From the NCBI RefSeq assembly GCF_022637415.1, contig NZ_CP093340.1, forward strand, positions 2,480,001 through 2,544,000: 64,000 bases of DNA, given 5' to 3'. Under the pieces are notes generated by a model. That model was not told the DNA's origin and did not search any database. It saw only the letters and a program-made list of their open reading frames with translations. The first letter of the stretch is position 1, and every line of letters starts with the position of its first letter. Below, piece after piece: positions 57,705 through 64,000 of the stretch. The translations under genes were made by a program, and so were the position numbers. The stretch is from Luteimonas sp. S4-F44 (GTDB lineage: Bacteria > Pseudomonadota > Gammaproteobacteria > Xanthomonadales > Xanthomonadaceae).

Positions 57705-59039
57705 ATGGTCAGCTGGTTCAAGCGCGACAAACCCCAATCCGAAGGCGGCCGGCGCCGCCTCACCGACGAGGAAATCGCCGCAGCCTTCGGTCCGCCGGCC
57801 GCCTCGCCGCCGGTCGACGCGCCGGTGCCGTCCACGGATGTCGCACCTGCCCCGGCGGCAACCCCCGTCGCACCGCCTGCTGCCCCGTCGACGCCCGCTC
57901 CGGTCACGCCGCCCGCGCCTGTCGCGCCGACGCCTGCGACCGACGCGTCGGTCGCTGCCACCGCGACGCCGGCCGTGGCGCCGAGCGCGCCGGTCGCCGC
58001 CGATGCGCTTGCGCCGACACCCGCGCCCGCTGCCCCGCCACCGGCACCGCGCCCTGCGATCTATGACCCGGCCGCCGCGATGGCCGAAGTCGTGTTCGCG
58101 ACCAAGCCCGCCGCCGCGGCCGGCAAGTCGGGTTGGCGCGAGCGGCTGAGCGGCAGCACCTTTGCCCGCAGCTTCGGCGGCCTGTTCTCGCGCAACCCCA
58201 AGCTCGACGACGACCTGCTCGACGAGATCGAGACCGCGCTGCTGACCGCCGATGTCGGCGTGGCGGCGAGCACCGAGCTGGTCGAATCCTTGCGCAAGCG
58301 CATGAAGGCGCGCGCGTTCGTCGACGCCAATGCGCTGCTGCAGGCGCTGCGCGCCGACCTGGTCGCGATGCTGACCCCGGTCGCCCGGCCGTTGACGATC
58401 GACCCGGCCGCCAAGCCGTTCGTGATCCTCACTGTCGGCGTCAACGGCGTGGGCAAGACCACGACGATCGGCAAGCTCGCCAAGCGCTTCAAGGACGAGG
58501 GCCACGGCCTGATGCTGGCCGCCGGCGACACCTTCCGCGCCGCCGCGGTGGCCCAGCTCAAGGCCTGGGGCGAGCGCAATGGCGTGGCCGTGGTCGCCCA
58601 GGGCCAGGACGCCGACCCGGCCGCAGTCGCGTTCGATGCGCTGCAGGCTGCCAAGTCGCGCGGCATCGACGTGCTCATCGCCGACACCGCCGGCCGCCTG
58701 CATACCCAGCAGGGCTTGATGGGCGAATTGGGCAAGATCCGCCGCGTGCTCGGCAAGATCGATGCGACCGCGCCACATGAAGTGCTGATGGTCATCGATG
58801 GCACCACCGGCCAGAACGCGCTCTCGCAGTTGCGGCAGTTCAATGCCGCGGTCCAGGTGACCGGCCTGGTCGTGACCAAGCTCGACGGCACCGCCAAGGG
58901 CGGCGTGCTGTTCGCATTGGCACGCGAGTTCGGCATCCCGATCCGCTTCGCCGGCATCGGCGAGCGCCCCGAGGACCTGCGCGTGTTCGATGCCCAGGCC
59001 TTCGTCGACGCGATGTTGCCGGAGACGCTGGGGACGTGA
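57705..59039 (+). CDS. ftsY: Signal recognition particle receptor FtsY
   Basis: A 444-residue GTPase starting at MVSWFKRDKPQSE; an ATG 39 nt upstream is the alternative. An Ala/Pro-rich acidic-to-neutral A domain covers about residues 35-145, then the NG domain with GVNGVGKTTTIGKL, DTFRAAAVAQL, DTAGR and TKLDG. It docks the SRP-ribosome complex at the membrane. A GTGA overlap couples it to the next gene. Confidence 0.97.
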   Translation: MVSWFKRDKPQSEGGRRRLTDEEIAAAFGPPAASPPVDAPVPSTDVAPAPAATPVAPPAAPSTPAPVTPPAPVAPTPATDASVAATATPAVAPSAPVAADALAPTPAPAAPPPAPRPAIYDPAAAMAEVVFATKPAAAAGKSGWRERLSGSTFARSFGGLFSRNPKLDDDLLDEIETALLTADVGVAASTELVESLRKRMKARAFVDANALLQALRADLVAMLTPVARPLTIDPAAKPFVILTVGVNGVGKTTTIGKLAKRFKDEGHGLMLAAGDTFRAAAVAQLKAWGERNGVAVVAQGQDADPAAVAFDALQAAKSRGIDVLIADTAGRLHTQQGLMGELGKIRRVLGKIDATAPHEVLMVIDGTTGQNALSQLRQFNAAVQVTGLVVTKLDGTAKGGVLFALAREFGIPIRFAGIGERPEDLRVFDAQAFVDAMLPETLGT

Positions 59040-60319
59040 GCGCCTCGGGGCAGGCGCCGGCCGCGCCGGTGCCGCCGCGCCGCCGCCGGCGCGGGCTGAA
59101 ATGGCTGGTGGGCGTCGCCGCCCTGCTCGCGGCCGGCATCGCCGCGATCTGGCTGCTGCTGCCGCCCGAGCGTGCATTGCGTCTGGCGCTCGCGCGCCTG
59201 GAGCCCGCCCTCGGTCTGTCGATCCAATTCGACGGGGCGGTCGACTACCGCCTGCGCGGCACCCCGCAACTGGTGGTCCACGACGTGACTGTGCGCGCGC
59301 CGGGCACGCAGACACCGATGCTGCAGGCCCGGCGCGTGCTGCTGGCGCTGCCGTGGAAGACCATCCGCAGCCGCGGCGCCGATCTCGAAATCACGCGCGT
59401 CGAACTCGATAGCCCGCAGCTGCAACTGCCGGTGCTGCTGCACTGGCTCGACACCCGGCCGCCGGGCGACGGCGCCCTGCCCCCGTTCACCGACGGCCTG
59501 CACGTGCGCGATGGCAGGCTCGACGCCGAGGACTGGCGCATCGAGGGGCTGACACTCGATCTGCCCACACTGCACGCCGAGCGCGCGGTCACCGGCCAGG
59601 TCGCGGGCACCGCGATCGTCGATGCGCTGCGCATCCCGTTCCGCCTGCGGCTGCAGGCCGACCGCCCGCTTGCATTTTCCCGGGTCGAGGCGCGCGGCAC
59701 GCTGTCGGCCGACAGCGGCGAGGGCCGGCTCGACACCCGGCTCGCGCTCGAGGCGACCCGTGTCGACGCCGATGCCCCGGGACTGACGCTGGCGCCGCTG
59801 CGCGTGGCGATGGATGCGCGCTGGCGCGCCGAGGGTACCGACCTGCCGTTCGCGTTCGGCCTGCAGGGCCGGCTGGCCTTCGCCGACGGGCGCCTGATGT
59901 TGGCACCGATCGGGCTGGCGACCCGCGCCGATGACGTCGTGCCGACCTTCTCCGCCGGGGGCCGCATCGCCTACGGCGACGTGCTGGAGATCGCGCTCGA
60001 CGGACGCATCGCGCATTGGCCGGCGGGTTGGCCCGCGTTGCCGGCGCCGCTGTCACAGACAGATGGGCCGCTGCCGTTCGCGATCCGCTATCGCGGGCCC
60101 GCGACACTGGGCGCGCCGCTGTCGCTGCACGTGGCCCATGCCGGCGCACGGTTCGACGGCAGTGCACGGGTGCCCGAGGTGCTGCGCTGGCTCGATGCGC
60201 TCGACAGCGGCACGCCGGTGCCGCCGCTGCGCGGGCAGTTGCGGATCGATCGCCTCGAAGTACCCGGTGCGACGCTCGAAGGCCTCGAGATCGACGTCGA
60301 CGACGGCAGCGCGCCATGA
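59036..60319 (+). CDS. AsmA-like inner-membrane-anchored protein
   Basis: A 427-residue protein starting at GTG 59036, overlapping the ftsY stop by four bases. Arg-rich residues 15-19 and a helix at 22-42 (LKWLVGVAALLAAGIAAIWLL) anchor it in the inner membrane with the bulk in the periplasm. The rest is a repeated beta-rich pattern typical of AsmA/DUF748-like proteins (DVTVRAPGTQTPMLQARRVLL, LTLDLPTLHAERAVTGQVAG). AsmA-like proteins are linked to phospholipid transport and outer-membrane assembly; the role here is unknown. The mutY start overlaps its stop (ATGA). Confidence 0.72.
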   Translation: MSASGQAPAAPVPPRRRRRGLKWLVGVAALLAAGIAAIWLLLPPERALRLALARLEPALGLSIQFDGAVDYRLRGTPQLVVHDVTVRAPGTQTPMLQARRVLLALPWKTIRSRGADLEITRVELDSPQLQLPVLLHWLDTRPPGDGALPPFTDGLHVRDGRLDAEDWRIEGLTLDLPTLHAERAVTGQVAGTAIVDALRIPFRLRLQADRPLAFSRVEARGTLSADSGEGRLDTRLALEATRVDADAPGLTLAPLRVAMDARWRAEGTDLPFAFGLQGRLAFADGRLMLAPIGLATRADDVVPTFSAGGRIAYGDVLEIALDGRIAHWPAGWPALPAPLSQTDGPLPFAIRYRGPATLGAPLSLHVAHAGARFDGSARVPEVLRWLDALDSGTPVPPLRGQLRIDRLEVPGATLEGLEIDVDDGSAP

Positions 60320-61389
60320 GCGCGTCCTACGCCGCCCGCCTGCTGGCCTGGTTCGACGTCCACGGCCGCCACGACCTGCCTTGGCAGCATCCGCGCACGC
60401 CGTATCGCGTGTGGCTGTCGGAAATCATGCTGCAGCAGACCCAGGTGCGGGTGGTGATTCCGTACTTCGAGCGCTTCGTCGCCGCACTGCCCGACGTGCG
60501 CGCGCTGGCCGCCGCCCCGCGCGACGACGTGCTCGCGCTGTGGTCGGGCCTGGGCTACTACGCCCGCGCCCGCAACCTGCAGGCGGCCGCCCAGGCCTGC
60601 GTCGAACGGCACGACGGCGAACTGCCGCGCGACTTCGACGCGTTGCTCGCACTGCCCGGCATTGGCCGCAGCACCGCGGCGGCGATCCTGTCGCAGGCCT
60701 GGGGCGACCGCTTCGCGATCCTCGACGGCAACGTCAAGCGCGTGCTCGCGCGCCACCATGGCGTCGCCGGCTGGCCGGGGCTGCCCAAGGTCGAGAAGAC
60801 GCTGTGGGCGATCGCCGACACGCTGCTGCCGCAGACGCGGATGGCCGATTACACCCAGGCGCAGATGGATTTCGGCGCCACGCTGTGCACGCGTCATGCG
60901 CCCGCCTGCCTGCTGTGTCCGGTCAACGACGACTGCGTGGCGTTCGCCCAGGGCCGGGTCGAGGAACTGCCCACGCCCAAGCCGACCAAGACGCTGCCCG
61001 AGCGCGAAGCGACGGTGCTGCTGCTCGAGGACCGCGATGGCCGCGTGCTGCTGCACCGGCGCCCGGCCACCGGCGTATGGGCGGCGCTGTGGTCACTGCC
61101 GCAGGGCGAGGATGCCGACGCCGCGCTGGCCTGGCTGGATGCACACGCGCCGAACATGATCGACGCGGGCGACCGCGACACGCCCCATAGGCTGCAGACC
61201 GTGCATCACGGCTTCACCCATTACCGCCTGCAACTACATCCGCTGTACTGGGCCGGCCTCGCCCCACGCCGCGCCGTGCGCGACAATGACGACCTGCGCT
61301 GGGTGGCCCGCGACGAGCTCGCGACGCTCGGCATTCCCGCACCGATCCGCACGCTGCTGCTGTCGCCGCGCGTTGCGCTGGAGGACTGA
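60316..61389 (+). CDS. mutY: A/G-specific adenine DNA glycosylase
   Basis: A 357-residue enzyme. Glu36 ([10 protein letters not shown]) and catalytic Asp137 (LDGNVKRV) are present, with the helix-hairpin-helix [13 protein letters not shown] between. The [4Fe-4S] cysteines at 191, 198, 201 and 207 have the standard x6-x2-x5 spacing. The C-terminal part (from about 225) is a NUDIX-like 8-oxoG recognition domain. It removes adenine opposite 8-oxoguanine. The overlapping starts suggest an ftsY-asmA-mutY-yggX operon. Confidence 0.97.
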   Translation: MSASYAARLLAWFDVHGRHDLPWQHPRTPYRVWLSEIMLQQTQVRVVIPYFERFVAALPDVRALAAAPRDDVLALWSGLGYYARARNLQAAAQACVERHDGELPRDFDALLALPGIGRSTAAAILSQAWGDRFAILDGNVKRVLARHHGVAGWPGLPKVEKTLWAIADTLLPQTRMADYTQAQMDFGATLCTRHAPACLLCPVNDDCVAFAQGRVEELPTPKPTKTLPEREATVLLLEDRDGRVLLHRRPATGVWAALWSLPQGEDADAALAWLDAHAPNMIDAGDRDTPHRLQTVHHGFTHYRLQLHPLYWAGLAPRRAVRDNDDLRWVARDELATLGIPAPIRTLLLSPRVALED

Positions 61390-61390
61390 T

Positions 61391-61666
61391 ATGAGCCGAC
61401 GCGTGCACTGCGTCCACGACCAGATCGAGACCGAGGGCCTGGACTTCATCCCCTGGCCGGGCGAACTGGGCAAGCAGGTCTTCGCCAGCATCGGCAAACC
61501 GGCCTGGGCGCGCTGGCTGGCGCACCAGACCATGCTGATCAACGAAAACCGGCTCTCGCCGCTCGACCCCAAGCATCGCGCGTTCCTCGAAGGCGAGATG
61601 CGCAAATACCTGTTCGAGCGGCAGACCGATCGCCCGATGGGCTACGTGCCCGAATCGGAGGGCTGA
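61391..61666 (+). CDS. yggX: Probable Fe(2+)-trafficking protein
   Basis: A 91-residue protein, [20 protein letters not shown] at the start and [20 protein letters not shown] in the middle, as in YggX. The typical Cys7 is present. YggX protects iron-sulfur enzymes from oxidation, and its position right after mutY, itself an iron-sulfur enzyme, is conserved in gamma-proteobacteria. Its 3' end overlaps the convergent DUF6491 gene by 25 nt. Confidence 0.95.
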   Translation: MSRRVHCVHDQIETEGLDFIPWPGELGKQVFASIGKPAWARWLAHQTMLINENRLSPLDPKHRAFLEGEMRKYLFERQTDRPMGYVPESEG

Positions 61667-62133
61667 GCCGCCGGCACCGGCGCGTCGGACGGCCGGTCGA
61701 GCGAGGGCCCGCCCTCGCGGTTGTGCTTTTCGGCCGCGCGCACCGCCTTGACGTCGAGCGGCCGGATCTGCCGGATGTGGCAGGGCATGCTAATGGCACT
61801 TCGGCTATACACCAGCACCTTGTCGAACCGTGCATCGACCCGGCTCATGGTGCTGGTCAACCCGATCGCCGGCGTATAGCTCAGGTCCTGGCACGGCCCC
61901 GACAGGTCGAGCAGAAACGCCTCGCCCGGTCGCGTCCAGACCGCGAGCGCGCTGTCGCCCAGCGGCGTCCAGCCGTTGATCTGGCCCAGGTAGCGGAAAT
62001 GGTCCACCGGCGCACCGGCGTGCGCGTCGTAAAGCGCGTACTTGTCGGCATCGCGTAGACCGGGGCTGGCGCAGGCACCGAGCGTCAGCGCGGCGACCAA
62101 CGCGGCGGCGAATGGGACGGGATGGCGGCGCAT
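61642..62133 (-). CDS. DUF6491-like lipoprotein
   Basis: A 163-residue protein starting at [16 protein letters not shown] with the lipobox [43 protein letters not shown] and FDKVLVY...[12 protein letters not shown] match the DUF6491 family, found mainly in Xanthomonadaceae, from memory. The function is unknown. Its 3' end overlaps yggX on the other strand. Confidence 0.8.
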   Translation of the reverse strand: MRRHPVPFAAALVAALTLGACASPGLRDADKYALYDAHAGAPVDHFRYLGQINGWTPLGDSALAVWTRPGEAFLLDLSGPCQDLSYTPAIGLTSTMSRVDARFDKVLVYSRSAISMPCHIRQIRPLDVKAVRAAEKHNREGGPSLDRPSDAPVPAAQPSDSGT

Positions 62134-62289
62134 ACAGACCTCCTTCGATCTCGCGCGGTATCCGATACCGATCATGCGCCCGCCTGCGCAGCGTTCCAGG
62201 TCCCGGCCGGCCGACGTTCAGCGCGTGGCCGGCTGATCAGCGGGCTGGACGCGCCCGCCTGGACACGCTCGCCCACTGCCCTGGCCGAT

Positions 62290-63486
62290 CTACTTGCCCA
62301 TCCCCAGCGCGCGCAGTCGCGGCGTGGCCATCGGGATCGTGAGCATCGTGCTCATCACCGCCATCAGCAGCAACGCGGTGAAGGTCGCGCTCGAAATGAT
62401 GGCCTTGTCGAGCAGGATGTTGGCGAAGATGATCATAATCAGCGCCTTGGTCTGCAGCAGCCATCCGATCAGCGAAGCCTCGCCAGGCGCCCATTTGAGC
62501 AAGCGTCCGGCCAGGTGTACACCGGCAAGCTTGCCTGCCACCGAGGCCACCAGCAGCACCAGTGCGGCGACGAACACCGCCGCGCCGCCCACGTCCCACT
62601 CGGTACGCAGGCCGGTGCTGAGGAAGAACACCGGCATCATCACCAGCAGCACGTTGTGCCGCAGGCGGTCCATGTCCTGCTGATCGAACCAGTCCGCGTC
62701 GATCACCACGCCGGCCAGGAACGCCCCGACCATGAAGTGCAGGCCCGACCAATCGGCACCGAACGCGCACATCGCCAGCCAGATCAGCATCACGTACCAG
62801 CGGTCGCGTTCGGCAATCGCCCGCATCAAACGCCGGAACACCACACAGGCGACTGCGAACGCCAGCAGGAAACCGACCTGGCGCCCGATGCGCTCCCAGT
62901 CGAGTAGCACCAAGGCCAGCACGCCCCAGATGGCGATGTCGTCGAGGCTGGCATAGCGCAGGATGCGCTGCCCGATCGGCCGGCGCAGGATGTCGAGCTT
63001 CTCCATCAGCAGGATCAGGATCGGCAGCGCAGTCACCGCGCAGGCCATGCCCACGCCGACCACGAACTGCCAGTTCTCGCCCGACACGCCAATCCAGCCA
63101 GGAAATCGCAGCAGACCGAACGCCGCCAACGCGCCAAACACCAGCGGCATGCCCAGCGCCAAGCCCGCAGTGACGCCGCTTTCCCGGCGGTTGACCCACG
63201 CCTTGCTCAGGTCGAGCTCGATGCCCGCGATCAGCACAAACAGCATCACCGCCCAGGCGCCCAGCCCGTTGAGGATCTGCACCACCTCCGGCCGGAACAC
63301 GAAGCTGTAGTAACCCGGGAACGCGGCGCCCAAGATGCCGGGGCCGAGCACGATGCCGGTGAGGATCTGCACCACGACCAGCGGCGCGAAATAGTCCGTG
63401 CGCCCCAGGCGCCAGATCAGAAACGGCACACAAAAGATGATCGCCATCGCGATCAGGAACACTTCCATGGTGGTGACTGCATGCAT
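62290..63486 (-). CDS. CPA2-family cation:proton antiporter
   Basis: A 398-residue membrane protein of about twelve helices. GAWAVMLFVLIAGIELDLSK, GMACAVTALPILILLMEKL and YASLDDIAIWGVLALVLLDW (with the Asp-Asp of the exchange site) are characteristic of KefB/NapA-like antiporters. It has no C-terminal TrkA-N domain, so it is not a Kef-type regulated exchanger. The ion is likely Na+ or K+ against H+. Confidence 0.9.
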   Translation of the reverse strand: MHAVTTMEVFLIAMAIIFCVPFLIWRLGRTDYFAPLVVVQILTGIVLGPGILGAAFPGYYSFVFRPEVVQILNGLGAWAVMLFVLIAGIELDLSKAWVNRRESGVTAGLALGMPLVFGALAAFGLLRFPGWIGVSGENWQFVVGVGMACAVTALPILILLMEKLDILRRPIGQRILRYASLDDIAIWGVLALVLLDWERIGRQVGFLLAFAVACVVFRRLMRAIAERDRWYVMLIWLAMCAFGADWSGLHFMVGAFLAGVVIDADWFDQQDMDRLRHNVLLVMMPVFFLSTGLRTEWDVGGAAVFVAALVLLVASVAGKLAGVHLAGRLLKWAPGEASLIGWLLQTKALIMIIFANILLDKAIISSATFTALLLMAVMSTMLTIPMATPRLRALGMGK

Positions 63487-63738
63487 GCGCGTTGTCCTTC
63501 AGCCGCCGGGCGGCAGCGAAGCGCGGAGTATGGGGTGGCGCTCAGGCGGTGTCATGGGGTAGCGGACGGGGGTGTCGCAGGCGCCGATCCGCTCTCTAGC
63601 GGCCGGATTCGGTAGTGCGCACCTGCTGAAGCTAGGTGCGGCGAGGCCCGAAAAGTGACCATCGGCAAGCGACGTAGCTGCGCGAGGGAAATATCCGGTA
63701 CAGGCGATCAGGAGCCAACTGCACGTCAGGCATCGGGT
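63487..63738. other. Intergenic region, no gene supported
   Basis: This gap lies between the antiporter start and the end of the partial ORF. I see no ORF with a ribosome-binding site, no repeat and no clear hairpin. It presumably contains the antiporter promoter. GC content drops toward its right end. Confidence 0.5.
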
Positions 63739-64000
63739 CTAGTCCTGATCTTCTGCAGGGGCAGACCAGCGCTGAAAAAAATTAACCGACGCCTCAAGCC
63801 AAGGCCCGGCGGTGCTCTGCACAATATGGGACGCTTGATTCGTCGCGAAGTTGAAGGCGACCCCGACCGCGTGGTGGGCAAGGACCGCAGAGTTCAGCAG
63901 CAACGGGATGTAATCGTCGGTGGCCGGGTGCGGTCCCACCCCAGTTTCATGAACGTAATAAGTGATGGCAGCTCGCCCACCGTGGACCATCCCATGCAGA
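63739..64000 (-). CDS. Unrecognised protein, partial (N-terminus may lie beyond the window)
   Basis: The frame from the stop at 63739 reads at least to 63990 (83 residues from ATG) and stays open to the edge. The sequence (AAITYYVHETGVGPHPATDD and YIPLLLNSAVLAHHAVGVAF) does not match a family I know. The DNA is poorer in GC than the rest, with AAAAAAATTAA near 63776, which suggests recent acquisition. A larger gene could continue to the right. Confidence 0.4.
   Translation of the reverse strand, partial: LHGMVHGGRAAITYYVHETGVGPHPATDDYIPLLLNSAVLAHHAVGVAFNFATNQASHIVQSTAGPWLEASVNFFQRWSAPAEDQD

Overview
The window is a high-GC chromosomal segment from a member of the Xanthomonadaceae, most like Lysobacter or Luteimonas. 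This rests on gene content and order: the coaD/rsmD/ftsY/mutY/yggX cluster, a DUF6491 lipoprotein, a PA4780-type RIO1 kinase, and above all a Xanthomonas-style glucuronoxylan utilisation locus. The genus is an inference. I saw no tRNA, rRNA, CRISPR array or insertion sequence.

Layout. (1) 1-3.3 kb: a cut-off TldD-family protein and a DUF885 lipoprotein, with REP-like palindromes on both sides of the DUF885 gene. (2) 3.3-9.8 kb: a molybdenum/formate module. A ModE-like regulator with a substrate-binding domain faces an operon of OFA-family transporter, fdhD, FdhF/YdeP oxidoreductase and a small winged-helix protein. (3) 9.9-12.6 kb: a secreted modular pectate lyase and a small membrane-anchored protein. 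(4) 12.7-27.5 kb: xylan arm 1. A TonB receptor, GPH symporter, GH43 and aldose epimerase run leftward. A hexuronate-type MFS, lipoprotein GH10, GH115, uxaC and a second GH10 run rightward. The two operons diverge from a 395-bp region carrying two copies of one operator in opposite orientation. (5) 27.5-39.4 kb: unrelated genes, namely a YcxB-like protein, pseudouridine synthase, RIO1 kinase, SMP-30-like lipoprotein, NAD(P)-binding protein, hydrolase, MFS/LysR pair, AraC/SDR pair, a decayed serine hydrolase, crcB, DUF1345 and a VOC protein. (6) 39.4-52.3 kb: xylan arm 2. A leftward operon GH67, acetylxylan-esterase-like protein, manD, GH43 and uxuB; a divergent LacI-family regulator; and xylB-xylA. 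(7) 52.4-63.5 kb: a STAS-like protein, a regulator remnant, MAPEG, ggt, ferredoxin, a lipoprotein, then coaD, rsmD, ftsY, an AsmA-like protein, mutY, yggX, DUF6491 and a CPA2 antiporter. (8) The last 260 bases hold an unrecognised partial ORF of visibly lower GC.

How the xylan genes fit together. Secreted or surface GH10 enzymes cut the backbone. The TonB receptor brings oligosaccharides into the periplasm. GH67 and GH115 remove (4-O-methyl)glucuronic acid from short and long chains respectively, the esterase removes acetyl groups, and the GH43 enzymes release xylose or arabinose. The two permeases import sugars and uronates. UxaC, UxuB and ManD convert glucuronate through fructuronate and mannonate to 2-keto-3-deoxygluconate, while XylA and XylB send xylose to xylulose-5-phosphate. 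Four 14-bp near-palindromes around TAGCGCTA lie at the promoters of both arms and of xylBA. They look like operators for the LacI-family regulator encoded in arm 2, so the two separated arms probably form one regulon. No 2-keto-3-deoxygluconate kinase or aldolase lies in the window.
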